A program made the position numbers and the translations under genes. Under the pieces are notes generated by a model. The model did not search any database and was not told the DNA's origin. It was given only the letters and a program-made list of their open reading frames with translations. A stretch of DNA of 49,630 nucleotides from Hyphomicrobiales bacterium (GTDB lineage: Bacteria > Pseudomonadota > Alphaproteobacteria > Rhizobiales > Aestuariivirgaceae), in NCBI GenBank assembly GCA_023266715.1, contig JAHFPK010000002.1:1-49630 (forward strand). The letters run 5' to 3'. Of the stretch, positions 21,050 through 31,654 are shown piece after piece (within the stretch, counting starts at the first letter, position 1; every line of letters starts with the position of its first letter).

Positions 21050-21761
21050 CCGAGCCAACCCGCACATGGGTTGCACCATATTTGATTGCCGTCTCGAAAT
21101 CCCCGCTCATGCCCATGCTCAGATTCTTGAGACCATTGCGCTGAGCGATCTGCGCTAGAAACGCAAAGTGCTTTTCCGGTGCTTCATTGATTGGCGGAAT
21201 GCACATGAGGCCTGAAATGTGCAACCCATATTTATTTCGACACTCCTCTATAAAACTGTCGGCACTGGCAACGCTGACGCCAGCCTTTTGCTTTTCATCG
21301 CCAGTGTTGACCTGAATGAAAAGCTGAAGTTTTCGTGCTTGCTTCCCCATTTCCAAGGCAATGGCTTGTGCAATTCGTGGCCTGTCTATCGTATGAATGG
21401 CATCAAATAAATGGACGGCATCAGCAGCCTTGTTTGTTTGCAATGGACCGATCAAATAAAGTTGCAGTTGCGGTGTGGATGACCGCAAATCCGGCCACTT
21501 GCCCGCCGCTTCCTGGACCCGGTTTTCACCAAAGGCCATTTGCCCTGCTTTCAGGACCGGCAAGATATCTTCCGGACCAAAAGTCTTGCTGACCGCAATC
21601 AGCGTGATGTCAGCGGCATTGCGCCCCGCAGATCGGGCAGCCGTCTCGATTCGCCTGCGAACCTCCTGCAAAGCCCTGTGATGCGGTAAATTCATGATTT
21701 GCTTATGGCCAAGCTTGCAGGGCATTTCAAGGACTGGTAGTCCCTTGCCCTGTTGCCCCAT
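21015..21761 (-). CDS. YggS/PLPBP family pyridoxal phosphate homeostasis protein
   Basis: [38 protein letters not shown] ... GLMCIPP ... [28 protein letters not shown]. Confidence 0.95.
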   Translation of the reverse strand: [248 protein letters not shown]

Positions 21762-21789
21762 GATTGAAGTTTGTTAGGGACCAAGCACT

Positions 21790-24390
21790 GTGACATCTGA
21801 AAGATATAATTCCCGCGAGGCCGAACCCCGTTGGCAGAAATTTTGGTCCGAGAAAAATTGTTTCGAGGCAAAGGAGGACGTTTCAAGGCCCAAGTATTAC
21901 GTTCTGGAAATGTTTCCCTATCCCTCCGGGCGTATTCACATGGGCCATGTGCGCAATTACACGATGGGTGACGTCATTGCGCGGTTCAAGCGGGCCTGCG
22001 GTTTCAACGTGCTTCACCCTATGGGCTGGGACGCTTTCGGCATGCCCGCTGAAAACGCGGCAATCGAGCGCGGCGTGCATCCGAAATCCTGGACTTATGA
22101 AAATATTGCGGCCATGCGCGGCCAGCTTAAGTCGATGGGCCTGTCGCTGGATTGGAGCCGCGAAATTGCCACCTGCGATCCCTCCTACTACCGCCACGAA
22201 CAGGCCATGTTCATTGACTTTATGCAGGCTGGTTTGGTGGAACGCAAAGTCTCTCTCGTCAATTGGGACCCCGTAGACCAGACCGTACTGGCCAACGAGC
22301 AGGTAATTGACGGACGCGGCTGGCGCTCGGGTGCCGTGGTTGAAAAACGCGAACTCGCCCAATGGTTTTTGAAAATAACAGATTTCTCCGAAGAGCTTTT
22401 GCAGGCCTTGGACAGGCTCGAAAAATGGCCGGAGAAAGTGCGCCTCATGCAGCGCAACTGGATTGGCCGCTCCGAAGGCATGCGCTTCTCATTTGTTCTT
22501 GAGGACGAAAAGGGCAAAGAGCTGCCTGAAAAGTTGACGGTCTATACAACGCGTCACGACACGATTTTTGGCGCCAGCTTTTGTGCAATTTCTGTCGACC
22601 ATGAACTTGCCAAGCATTACGCGGTCAAAGACAAGGGACTGGCTGAATTTCGCCGCGAAGTCTCCGCCCTTGGAACCAGCGAAGAATCCATCGAACGCGC
22701 CGAGAAGAAGGGCTACCCGCTTGGCATCTATGCCCGCCATCCCTTTCTGCCCAAAACGAGACTGCCAGTCTATGCCGCAAACTTTGTTCTCATGGGCTAT
22801 GGCGAAGGCGCAATTTTTGGCTGCCCTGCCCATGATCAAAGGGACTTGGACTTCGCGCGAAAGTATGGCCTGCCGGTCATACCCGTCGTAGCGCCAAGAA
22901 ATACCAACGCAGCGTCATTTGAAATCGGCAACGAGGCTTATCTCGACAAGGATGGCACCGATTCTCAACTCATCAATTCCGAGTTCTTGAACGGCCTGCC
23001 GGTTCTTGAAGCAAAAGAAGAGGTAGCCAAACGCTTTGAGGCCGCAGGAATTGGCGAAAGAAAAGTAAATTTCCGCCTGCGCGATTGGGGCGTTTCGAGG
23101 CAAAGATACTGGGGCTGCCCGGTCCCTGTCATTCATTGCCCGGCCTGCAAAATTGTTCCTGTGCCTAAAGCAGATTTGCCCGTGACCCTGCCGGAAGATG
23201 TGACATTCGACAGACCGGGAAACCCGCTGGCCCATCATCCCACGTGGAAACATGTGAAGTGCCCGAAATGTGGAGCAAATGCCACGCGCGAAACCGACAC
23301 ATTCGATACGTTTATCGATTCATCCTGGTATTACGCCCGCTTCTGCTCACCAAAAGCAGACGTACCGGTTGCGGCCGACGCAGCCCGCTATTGGATGCCG
23401 GTGGACCAGTACATTGGCGGCGTCGAGCACGCCATCCTGCACCTTCTCTATTCACGCTTTTTTGCCCGTGCCATGGGCAAGACCCATCACCTCAACTGGG
23501 ACGAACCCTTCGCCAGCCTGTTTACCCAGGGCATGGTTGTCCATGAAACTTTCAAAGCCGAAAGCGGAGAATGGGTATTTCCCGCTGATGCCACCTTGCG
23601 CGATGGAAAATGGTTCCATGCCAAGACGGGGGAGGCTTTGACCATTGGCGGCATTGAGAAGATGTCGAAATCCAAGCGTAATGTGGTTGATCCCGAATCA
23701 ATCATAGAAAGTTATGGAGCCGACACGGCGCGCTGGTTCATGTTGTCTGATTCGCCGCCCGAGCGCGATATTGAATGGACCGAAGCTGGCGCAGAGGGGG
23801 CCTGGAAATTCACTCAAAGACTTTGGCGCATTCTGGGAGACGCAAGCACTCGCGATGCAACCGTCTTCACCGGCGAATTTGGCCCGGCAGCATTGGATCT
23901 GCGCCGCATCGCCCATCGAACTCTTGCTGCCGTGACCGATGACCTATCCTCGCTCCGTTTCAATCGGGCAATTGCGCGTATTTACGAACTTTCAAATGCC
24001 TTGAGCACAACCTTGGCAATTGCCAGTCCAACTCCGGATTTGGGCCATGCAATTCGTGAAGCCAGCAATTTTCTGGTTCTGATGTTTGCGCCCATGATGC
24101 CGCATTTGGCCGAGGAGTGTTGGAAGCTGTTGGGACATAGGCAGCCCGTTGTGGAAACGCCTTGGCCCACGCCTATTTCTGCTCTGATTGTGGATGATGA
24201 AGTAACAATTGCCGTTCAGGTCAATGGCAAGCGGCGCGATGAAATCAGGTTGCGGAAGGGACTAGGGAAAGATCTTGTCGAGGCGGCCGTCATGAAACTC
24301 GAAGGTGTGAAGCGCGCCCTTGACGGGAAGCCCGTGGTAAAGTTCATTGTCGTTCCTGACCGTATTGTGAATATTGTAATAAGCGGATAA
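21790..24390 (+). CDS. leuS: Leucyl-tRNA synthetase
   Basis: [25 protein letters not shown] (HMGH), [14 protein letters not shown] (KMSKS), 866 aa; start codon GTG/ATG near 21790. Confidence 0.98.
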   Translation: MTSERYNSREAEPRWQKFWSEKNCFEAKEDVSRPKYYVLEMFPYPSGRIHMGHVRNYTMGDVIARFKRACGFNVLHPMGWDAFGMPAENAAIERGVHPKSWTYENIAAMRGQLKSMGLSLDWSREIATCDPSYYRHEQAMFIDFMQAGLVERKVSLVNWDPVDQTVLANEQVIDGRGWRSGAVVEKRELAQWFLKITDFSEELLQALDRLEKWPEKVRLMQRNWIGRSEGMRFSFVLEDEKGKELPEKLTVYTTRHDTIFGASFCAISVDHELAKHYAVKDKGLAEFRREVSALGTSEESIERAEKKGYPLGIYARHPFLPKTRLPVYAANFVLMGYGEGAIFGCPAHDQRDLDFARKYGLPVIPVVAPRNTNAASFEIGNEAYLDKDGTDSQLINSEFLNGLPVLEAKEEVAKRFEAAGIGERKVNFRLRDWGVSRQRYWGCPVPVIHCPACKIVPVPKADLPVTLPEDVTFDRPGNPLAHHPTWKHVKCPKCGANATRETDTFDTFIDSSWYYARFCSPKADVPVAADAARYWMPVDQYIGGVEHAILHLLYSRFFARAMGKTHHLNWDEPFASLFTQGMVVHETFKAESGEWVFPADATLRDGKWFHAKTGEALTIGGIEKMSKSKRNVVDPESIIESYGADTARWFMLSDSPPERDIEWTEAGAEGAWKFTQRLWRILGDASTRDATVFTGEFGPAALDLRRIAHRTLAAVTDDLSSLRFNRAIARIYELSNALSTTLAIASPTPDLGHAIREASNFLVLMFAPMMPHLAEECWKLLGHRQPVVETPWPTPISALIVDDEVTIAVQVNGKRRDEIRLRKGLGKDLVEAAVMKLEGVKRALDGKPVVKFIVVPDRIVNIVISG

Positions 24391-24394
24391 GAGA

Positions 24395-24901
24395 TTGCGG
24401 GTGAAAAACGTCATCTATTTCCTTGTCGTTTTGCTCAGTCTCACTGGCTGTGGCTATAAACCGCTTTATTCGTCAGGCAGCGATGGCCGCGGCGTTGTTG
24501 CTTCGCTATCCTCAATAGCAATCCTGGAGCCTGATAGCAGGGCGGGCCAGCTTGTGAGAAACAGTCTGCTTTCGTCCATGCGGCCCGCCGGCACCGCCCA
24601 GGAAAACCTCTATAAGCTTGTCCTGAAATCTCAGGTGGCAAAGTCATCGCTGGTTGATGAGACTCTTCCTGGCATTAAGCGCGTAAGAATGCGTTTAACG
24701 GTATCATATCAGTTGCTTGAGGCAGGCTCCGGTTCCGAAGTAAATTCAGGAAAAACATTTTCCGCCGTGTCCTATGATGTTATTCGCGAACCCATTGCCG
24801 ACTTGCAGGCCGAATCAAATGCCATGGACCGGGCTGCCCGAGAAGTTGCCGCGGATATTCATACGCGCCTTGCAGCCTATATGGCGGGTCGCGGAAGCTA
24901 A
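24395..24901 (+). CDS. lptE: LPS-assembly lipoprotein LptE-like
   Basis: Lipobox LLSLTGCGYKPLYSS; located between leuS and holA as is common in bacteria. Confidence 0.85.
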   Translation: MRVKNVIYFLVVLLSLTGCGYKPLYSSGSDGRGVVASLSSIAILEPDSRAGQLVRNSLLSSMRPAGTAQENLYKLVLKSQVAKSSLVDETLPGIKRVRMRLTVSYQLLEAGSGSEVNSGKTFSAVSYDVIREPIADLQAESNAMDRAAREVAADIHTRLAAYMAGRGS

Positions 24902-24927
24902 TAAACCCGCCAAAAAAGGTCGATAAG

Positions 24928-25968
24928 ATGGCGATCATGAAGGCGGCGGAACTGATCAGTCACCTTTCAAATCCAAAGAAAGCTCCAGGCGCCGTTCTGA
25001 TTCATGGTGCTGACCGCAGTGCTGTCTATGAAGTTTGTCAGCGTGTCGTAAAGAAAATAACAGTTTCAAGTGATGAAACACTGAATGTGTCCCGCTTGAC
25101 GGAAGCCCAAGTCGTCAGTTCGCCGGGGCGCCTTTTCGAGGAGTTTTCATCCATATCTATGTTTGGAGGAAATCGCGTCATTTGGATATCGGGTGCCGGA
25201 GATGCTCTGACGAAACTAATTGAGCCCATCCTCTCCAGTGAAGCCCCTGGGAATCTGATTTTGATTGATACCGAGGCTTTATCAAAAAACTCACGCCTGC
25301 GTAAATTATTTGAAGCGAATTCGCGTGCCGCCAGTGTGGCGCTTTATGAGGAATCGCCGCATGAATTGCGGCTCCGGCTTGAACGCCTGATCAAGGCATC
25401 TGGATTGGAAATCGAAGAAGAAGCCATGCAGCGGCTTTTGGAATTTATGTCCTTTGAGCGTGCCGTTGCCGACAGTGAAACGCTTAAGCTCATCACCTAT
25501 TGCCATGGACAGGGCACAATAACTGTTGAAGATGTTCAGGCGATCTGCGGCGATACCTCCGACGCTTCAATGGATGATTTGGTGGATGCGGTTTTTGAAG
25601 GCAACTTGGATGACGTGGACCGTTACGTGATGTCGGTTGGTGCTTCTGCGAGCGCAGGTCGCGGAACTCTCAGCATGGTGTTGCAGCACATTGTAAAGCT
25701 TCAGGGAATGGCAACGCAAATCATCCAGGGCTCGTCCATTGACAGCGTGGTACATGCACCCCGCTTTGGAATCTTTTTCAAACGGCGCGCTTCCCTATCC
25801 CTGCAGCTAAGGATGTGGGATATCGACTCGCTCTTGAATGCCGAAGAAAAAATTTGCGCCGCAGTTTTGCTGACACGTCAACATCCCGATCTTGATGGCG
25901 CGATTATAAGTCGCACCCTTCTGGGATTAAGCCGTAGCGCACGGCTCAGGGATGCAAGAAATAACTGA
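24928..25968 (+). CDS. holA: DNA polymerase III subunit delta
   Basis: AVLIHGADRSAVYEVCQRVVKKI ... IWISGAGDAL; synteny leuS-lptE-holA. Confidence 0.93.
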   Translation: MAIMKAAELISHLSNPKKAPGAVLIHGADRSAVYEVCQRVVKKITVSSDETLNVSRLTEAQVVSSPGRLFEEFSSISMFGGNRVIWISGAGDALTKLIEPILSSEAPGNLILIDTEALSKNSRLRKLFEANSRAASVALYEESPHELRLRLERLIKASGLEIEEEAMQRLLEFMSFERAVADSETLKLITYCHGQGTITVEDVQAICGDTSDASMDDLVDAVFEGNLDDVDRYVMSVGASASAGRGTLSMVLQHIVKLQGMATQIIQGSSIDSVVHAPRFGIFFKRRASLSLQLRMWDIDSLLNAEEKICAAVLLTRQHPDLDGAIISRTLLGLSRSARLRDARNN

Positions 25969-25978
25969 TTAGTTATTT
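25959..25978. terminator. Possible bidirectional AT-rich hairpin at the holA/parB convergent junction
   Basis: AAATAACT-GATT-AGTTATTT followed by TT: 8-bp perfect stem spanning both stop codons; low GC so weak. Confidence 0.4.
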
Positions 25979-26836
25979 TTTGCGTGTGAGCCTATGCGTA
26001 ATGCCGTCAAGCTGGTCAAGCGTCTTGTATTTGATCAGGAGTGTTCCGCCTTCCCGTCCCTGCGTTTTGATTTCAACCCGAAGGCCTATGGTCTCTGATA
26101 TTTGTTTTTCCAGGGCACGGATGTCGGCATTCTTTTCCGCCTTAGCCTTGCGGGAAGAAGTCGCAGAGTTGCTTCGCGTAAGCGTCTCCGCCTCGCGGAC
26201 CGAAAGGCCAAGGCTGATAATCTTGTTCGCAAGGTCGGCAGGCGAATCAGTGGCAACCAGCGTTCTGGCATGACCCGCAGTCAGTTTTCCCTCTTCTATA
26301 TAGGCGCGGACCGAATCCGGCAGCGTGAGCAGACGTAAGGTATTGGCAATGTGGCTGCGGCTTTTCCCAACCGAGTCAGCAAGTTGCTGCTGTGTATAAG
26401 AGAATTGCTCGAGCAGTTGCCCATAAGCCCGCGCTTCTTCGAGAGGATTCAAATCAGAGCGCTGGATATTTTCAATGAGCGCTATTTCAAGCGTTTCACC
26501 GTCGCTGAGTTCACGGATGAGAACTGGCAATTCATGAAGGCCCGCCCGTTGTGACGCCCTCCAGCGGCGCTCACCGGCAACGATTTCATATTCGCCATCC
26601 GAACGTTGGCGAACCACAATCGGTTGCAGCAATCCCTTTTCACGAATGGATTTTGAAAGATCCTCGAGTTCCTCCTCGCCGAATTGCTTGCGTGGATTAT
26701 TTGGATTGGAATGGAGCAACTCTATAGGAAGATGGCGCAGGCCTCGGAATTCTTCCGGAGAGGCCGCTTCGATGACATCATCGCCGATAAGTGCGGCAAG
26801 GCCTCGACCCAACCTGCGTTTTTGTGCCTGCATCAT
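25973..26836 (-). CDS. parB: Chromosome partitioning protein ParB
   Basis: RRLGRGLAALIGD, LHSNPNNPRKQF, IVAGERRWRASQRAG, HTH SRSHIANTLRLL. Confidence 0.97.
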   Translation of the reverse strand: MMQAQKRRLGRGLAALIGDDVIEAASPEEFRGLRHLPIELLHSNPNNPRKQFGEEELEDLSKSIREKGLLQPIVVRQRSDGEYEIVAGERRWRASQRAGLHELPVLIRELSDGETLEIALIENIQRSDLNPLEEARAYGQLLEQFSYTQQQLADSVGKSRSHIANTLRLLTLPDSVRAYIEEGKLTAGHARTLVATDSPADLANKIISLGLSVREAETLTRSNSATSSRKAKAEKNADIRALEKQISETIGLRVEIKTQGREGGTLLIKYKTLDQLDGITHRLTRKK

Positions 26837-26908
26837 CGTTTTTTGCCCCTAAATACTGGATGGACTACAGTGGTCCATAAAATCCCGATTGTTCCGGAAG
26901 TGAATCGG

Positions 26909-27736
26909 TCAAGCCGCCCGAAGTTCACGCTCGCGGCGAATGACTTCCGATGCAAGTTTAATGTAGGCCTGGGATCCCGAACAGATGTTATCGTAAAGTA
27001 GGACTGGCTTGCCATAGGAAGGGGCCTCGGAAACTCTGACGTTGCGCGGTATGACTGTTTGGTAAACCTTGTCGCCAAGCACACTGCGAACGTCCTGTGC
27101 AACCTGGTCGGAAAGGCTGTTTCGCCGATCAAACATGGTAAGAACAACACCCTGAATGGTTAATTTTGGGTTAAGAGTTGTCCTGACCCGCTCCACTGTT
27201 TTCAAAAGCTGGCTGAGCCCTTCCAGGGCGAAAAATTCACATTGCAGGGGTACCAGTATGGCGTCTGCCGCCGAAAGTGAGTTGATGGTCAAAAGATTGA
27301 GGGAGGGAGGGCAATCAACCAGGATGTAGCTGTAACTGCGAGCCTTGTTTTGCTGCCGCGAGAGGCGCCCGATGGCATCGGCCAGCCGGTAGGCCTTGCG
27401 GTCAAAATCGGCCAATTCAAGTTCCGCGCCCAAAAGGTCAATGGTTGAAGGAACACAGTGCAGCCTTGGAATTCCTGAATCGACGATAACCTGGTCCAGT
27501 TCCGCCTCTCCAATGAGCACATGGTAGGAGGATTTTTGTTTGGGTCCGCGTACGATCCCTAGCCCGGTACTGGCATTGCCCTGGGGGTCGAGATCAACGA
27601 TAAGGACGGTCTCCCCAACTGCGGCAAGGGCCGTTCCCAGATTGATCGCCGTCGTCGTTTTACCTACCCCGCCCTTTTGATTGGCAATTGCAAGGATGCG
27701 GGGGCTGAAGGACTGAGTCTGCTTAAACACGGGCAA
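26909..27736 (-). CDS. parA: Chromosome partitioning ATPase ParA
   Basis: ILAIANQKGGVGKTTTAINL deviant Walker A; SYILVDCPPSLNLLTINSL. Confidence 0.97.
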   Translation of the reverse strand: MPVFKQTQSFSPRILAIANQKGGVGKTTTAINLGTALAAVGETVLIVDLDPQGNASTGLGIVRGPKQKSSYHVLIGEAELDQVIVDSGIPRLHCVPSTIDLLGAELELADFDRKAYRLADAIGRLSRQQNKARSYSYILVDCPPSLNLLTINSLSAADAILVPLQCEFFALEGLSQLLKTVERVRTTLNPKLTIQGVVLTMFDRRNSLSDQVAQDVRSVLGDKVYQTVIPRNVRVSEAPSYGKPVLLYDNICSGSQAYIKLASEVIRRERELRAA

Positions 27737-28349
27737 TCTCCTTTACCTCAAGAATGATACCGTCCGAATCGGTCATACTTGCATGCCTATTGATTGCACC
27801 CATTTTCCAGAATTTGGTAGCCTCGATCATTTCCCTGTCCACACCTTGTCCCTTGTGAAACAGACCAATGGCCCCCCGCTTCAGCAAGGGCTCGGCCCAG
27901 AAGAGCAACTTCTCAAGGGGTGCCAGCGCCCTGGCTGTCACATACTGCGGTATTTTTTCCGGCAAATGATCCTCAAGAGTTTCCAGCCGAATTTGGCGAA
28001 CACTCGCGTTGGCCTTTGTCTGCCGGATGGCCTCCCGTAAAAAAGCAACTTTCTTACCGTTGCTCTCATATAATTCCGCGCGGAGATTGCCCCCCAATGC
28101 CAAGACTAGACCGGGTATCCCAGCCCCCGACCCTAGGTCGGCGATTGCTTCTGCTTTGCGCATGAGAGGTAGGAGCTGCAGGGAATCCAGAACATGGCGC
28201 CGCCAGATATCCTCGATTGTCGACGGCCCAATCAGATTAATTTTCGTTTGCCACGTGAGAAGCAGCTCGACATAGCTTTCAATTTTGATGAGTGATTCAC
28301 GTGAAACATTCAACCGCGCCAACACGTCATCAGCAATATACTGAACCAT
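27723..28349 (-). CDS. rsmG: 16S rRNA (guanine-N7)-methyltransferase RsmG (GidB)
   Basis: AIADLGSGAGIPGLVLAL; YVTARALAPLEKLLFWAEPLLKRGA; position between mnmG and parA. Confidence 0.95.
   Translation of the reverse strand: MVQYIADDVLARLNVSRESLIKIESYVELLLTWQTKINLIGPSTIEDIWRRHVLDSLQLLPLMRKAEAIADLGSGAGIPGLVLALGGNLRAELYESNGKKVAFLREAIRQTKANASVRQIRLETLEDHLPEKIPQYVTARALAPLEKLLFWAEPLLKRGAIGLFHKGQGVDREMIEATKFWKMGAINRHASMTDSDGIILEVKEIARV
28293..28308. promoter_or_regulatory. Candidate parS site 1 (inside rsmG 5' coding region)
   Basis: TGATTCACGTGAAACA, one mismatch to the canonical parS 16-mer TGTTTCACGTGAAACA. Confidence 0.85.
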
Positions 28350-28352
28350 TCA

Positions 28353-30218
28353 TCAGGCGCTCTTGCGCTGATTTTGACGCTTGATGTGGCCCAACAAACA
28401 AGAAAGGGCCGCAGGAGTCATGCCCTCAATGCGCGAAGCCTGACCCAAAGTACTGGGCTTCACCCGCATAAGCTTTTGCCGGATTTCGATCGAGAGACTA
28501 GGTAGTCCCATATAGTCAGTATCAAGAGGCAGACTGACTTGATCTTCCCGGCGCAGTGCGATGATGTCTGCTGATTGCCGTGCGCTATATCCCGCGTAAA
28601 GTGAATCCGCAAACAATCCTTCCTTCGCAAAATCGGGTAAGGCCGCAACCTCGGGCCAAATCTCACACACGCGTTCAAGCCCTACTTCCGGCATGGCCAT
28701 GAGATCGAGAGCTGAGCGCCTTTGACCATCCTGATTGACCTTCAATCCGAGCTTGGCTGCCGTTGCCGAAGTCATACCCAGCTGCTCTGACAACCTGCGC
28801 GCGTCATTCAAGATGGTCATTCGCTCCGCAAAATGCTTCTGGCGATTCGAGCCGACAAGGCCCAAGGAAATACCCTTTGGTGTCAGTCTCTGATCGGCAT
28901 TGTCGGCGCGAAGTGACAACCGGTACTCAGCCCGCGAGGTAAACATGCGGTAGGGCTCGGTCACGCCACGAAGGACCAGATCGTCAACCATCACTCCGAG
29001 ATAGCCCTCAGCGCGGTCAAAACTGACCTCCTTCTGGCCACCCGCTTTTCGCGCCGCATTCAAGCCAGCGACGAGTCCTTGGGCTGCCGCTTCCTCATAA
29101 CCGGTCGTACCATTAATCTGGCCCGCCAAAGACAGACCGGGCAGGACCTTGACCTCCAGCCCGCTCGTCAATTCACGGGGGTCCACATAGTCATACTCAA
29201 TGGCATACCCTGGCCGCAGGATTGATACATTTTCCAACCCGGGAATAGTCCGGATAAACTGCTCCTGAACATCCTCCGGCAATGAGGTTGAAATGCCATT
29301 GGGGTAAATCGTGTCATCATCCAGTCCTTCCGGTTCAAGAAATATCTGGTGGGATGACTTGTCCTTAAAGCGGTGAATCTTGTCCTCAATGGAGGGGCAA
29401 TAGCGCGGCCCCGTTCCCTTGATCTGCCCTGAGTAAAGCGGTGAGCGATAAATATTACTGGCAATCAAGTCATGGGTTCGAGCAGTAGTCTGAGTGATGA
29501 AGCAGGAGACCTGCGGCGTTGTGATTGATTCAGTCAGAGTGGAAAACGGCGTTGGAATCTCATCGCCCTTTTGCTCATCAAGCGCGCTCCAGTTTATCGT
29601 TCGGCCATCGAGTCTTGCAGGCGTTCCGGTTTTCAAACGACCCAACTGCAGGCCTGCCGACCGCAACTGTTGTGAAATACCAAATGCCGGTGGCTCACCC
29701 ACACGGCCGGCCGGAATTTTTTTCTCCCCGATATGGATGAGGCCCGCAAGAAATGTCCCTGTGGTGAGAACAACAGAGCTAGCAAGTAGTTCTTCGCCAG
29801 CCTCTGTCGTGATCCCGACAACCCGGCCCTGATCAATCACAAAACCGCAGACGACCGCTTCAACAACACTCAGATTATCCTGGTTGCGGATTTCCTCTTG
29901 CATGCCAGCCCGGTAAAGCTTGCGATCCGACTGGGCCCGAGGCCCCCGCACCGCAGGCCCCTTGGAACGGTTGAGCAAGCGGAATTGAATTCCGGCACGG
30001 TCAGCAACCCGGCCCATCAGGCCATCAAGTGCATCGATCTCGCGCACCAGATGCCCTTTGCCCAAACCGCCGATAGCAGGATTGCACGACATCTCGCCAA
30101 TGGTCGAAAACTTGTGGGTGACGAGGACTGTCTTTGCGCCAAGGCGCGCAGATGCAGCAGCGGCTTCAACACCCGCATGGCCGCCGCCAATGACGATGAC
30201 ATCATACCTGCTGTTCAT
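28353..30218 (-). CDS. mnmG: tRNA uridine-5-carboxymethylaminomethyl modification enzyme MnmG (GidA)
   Basis: [45 protein letters not shown], 621 aa. Confidence 0.98.
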   Translation of the reverse strand: MNSRYDVIVIGGGHAGVEAAAASARLGAKTVLVTHKFSTIGEMSCNPAIGGLGKGHLVREIDALDGLMGRVADRAGIQFRLLNRSKGPAVRGPRAQSDRKLYRAGMQEEIRNQDNLSVVEAVVCGFVIDQGRVVGITTEAGEELLASSVVLTTGTFLAGLIHIGEKKIPAGRVGEPPAFGISQQLRSAGLQLGRLKTGTPARLDGRTINWSALDEQKGDEIPTPFSTLTESITTPQVSCFITQTTARTHDLIASNIYRSPLYSGQIKGTGPRYCPSIEDKIHRFKDKSSHQIFLEPEGLDDDTIYPNGISTSLPEDVQEQFIRTIPGLENVSILRPGYAIEYDYVDPRELTSGLEVKVLPGLSLAGQINGTTGYEEAAAQGLVAGLNAARKAGGQKEVSFDRAEGYLGVMVDDLVLRGVTEPYRMFTSRAEYRLSLRADNADQRLTPKGISLGLVGSNRQKHFAERMTILNDARRLSEQLGMTSATAAKLGLKVNQDGQRRSALDLMAMPEVGLERVCEIWPEVAALPDFAKEGLFADSLYAGYSARQSADIIALRREDQVSLPLDTDYMGLPSLSIEIRQKLMRVKPSTLGQASRIEGMTPAALSCLLGHIKRQNQRKSA

Positions 30219-30263
30219 GACGGTTCTCTAGTCCATGCAAGTCAATTGGTCAAAGCCGAAACA

Positions 30264-30279
30264 AGTTTCACGTGAAACA
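30264..30279. promoter_or_regulatory. Candidate parS site 2 (mnmE-mnmG intergenic)
   Basis: AGTTTCACGTGAAACA, one mismatch (first base) to TGTTTCACGTGAAACA. Confidence 0.9.
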
Positions 30280-30281
30280 GA

Positions 30282-31601
30282 CTATTTGCCGATGCAGAAT
30301 TCGCTGAAAATCTTTCCCAGCAAATCCTCAACATCGACCCGTCCGGTTACGCGTGCGATGCTGAAACAGGCCTTGCGTAAGCATTCTGCAGCAAGTTCAA
30401 TTTGGTCCGCCCCATACAAAAGTGAATCGTTGAGGAACCGAATCGATTCCTCAACGGCATCTTTGTGCCGTGTACGGATGACAGAAGCTTGTTCCATGCC
30501 ACCAAAGCGTTCCTTCACCAGCTTTTCAAGTTCACTAATGAGGTCTGCAACACCTTCCCCGGTTTTTGCAGATATTCTTAGATCTGTTCCCTGAGCCGGG
30601 ACATCCCCCAATAGGTCCGACTTGTTCAAAATCCTGAGTGTCGGTAGTGCCGGGTTTTCTATTTCTTCCCTTACATCTACCGATGACACCCAGACCATGA
30701 TATCACCCGCAACTGCCTCAGACCTTGCGCGTTGCATGCCGATATTTTCGATCTCATCACCTGACTCTGGCCTGAGTCCCGCAGTATCGGTCAAAATGAC
30801 GGGAACACCGCCAAGGACAATCGAAACCTCAATGACATCCCTGGTAGTGCCTGGATGGGATGAGACAATGGCGGCCTCACGGGCAGCAACCAGATTCAAT
30901 AAAGTCGATTTGCCGACATTCGGCGCGCCGGCAAAAACAACCTTGACACCTGATCGAAGTGCGCCCGCGCGATCTGCCTCCGCCGCAGCCCTTTTAAGAC
31001 GCGCGACCAAGTCCAGAGTTTGGGGCTTCACATCAAGAAGGGCGGCAGTGGCAACGCCATCCTCCTCGACAAAATCAATCGCTGCCTCTAGGCGCGCAAG
31101 TATGGCTATCAATTCCGTTCGCCAAACCTCATACTGAGAACTGGCACGACCGAGCATGTGGTGCATGGCCATACGCCTCTGGGTCTCAGTGCGGGCATGA
31201 AGCAGATCGGCAAGCCCTTCGGCCTCAACCAGATCCATCCGATCATTAACGAATGCCCGCCGTGTGAATTCCCCAGGCTCTGCCAGTCTCACGCCAGCGA
31301 CCGAACGAAACACATCGAACATCACGTCAATGACAGCCATACTGCCATGGACATGAAATTCTGCCACGTCCTCACCGGTAGCGCTCGATGGACCGGGCAT
31401 CCACAAGACCAGTGCCTGGTCAATGACCTCTCCTGAACCGGGAATGTGCAGTTGCCGCACACTGGCCAAGCGCGGTAAAGGTAAAGGACCTGCAAGTGAA
31501 GCAAGAACACTTCCGGCCTTACCCCCGGACACGCGGATTACGGCAATTCCGGCCATACCGGAGCCACTTGAAACCGCAAAAATTGTGTCAGAACTATTCA
31601 T
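30282..31601 (-). CDS. mnmE: tRNA modification GTPase MnmE (TrmE)
   Basis: G1 FAGAPNVGKSTLLN, GTTRDVIEV, DTAGLRPESGDEIE, NKSD, C-terminal DLLGKIFSEFCIGK. Confidence 0.98.
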   Translation of the reverse strand: MNSSDTIFAVSSGSGMAGIAVIRVSGGKAGSVLASLAGPLPLPRLASVRQLHIPGSGEVIDQALVLWMPGPSSATGEDVAEFHVHGSMAVIDVMFDVFRSVAGVRLAEPGEFTRRAFVNDRMDLVEAEGLADLLHARTETQRRMAMHHMLGRASSQYEVWRTELIAILARLEAAIDFVEEDGVATAALLDVKPQTLDLVARLKRAAAEADRAGALRSGVKVVFAGAPNVGKSTLLNLVAAREAAIVSSHPGTTRDVIEVSIVLGGVPVILTDTAGLRPESGDEIENIGMQRARSEAVAGDIMVWVSSVDVREEIENPALPTLRILNKSDLLGDVPAQGTDLRISAKTGEGVADLISELEKLVKERFGGMEQASVIRTRHKDAVEESIRFLNDSLLYGADQIELAAECLRKACFSIARVTGRVDVEDLLGKIFSEFCIGK

Positions 31602-31654
31602 TTCGGATTCGAATCGATACCAATAACCTTAAATAATGACCCCCGGGACGGCCA

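Noticed and set aside
27160-27174. TTAA-N7-TTAA (CtrA-like) inside parA
   Set aside because: Exact spacing but intragenic in conserved-looking codons (NPKLTIQG); about one such match is expected by chance per window of this size, so not called as a regulatory site.
30428-30456. 10-bp perfect inverted repeat CGTTGAGGAA-N9-TTCCTCAACG in mnmE
   Set aside because: Roughly one such hairpin is expected by chance in about 50 kb; no T-tract or positional logic. Only worth checking if conserved at synonymous sites.
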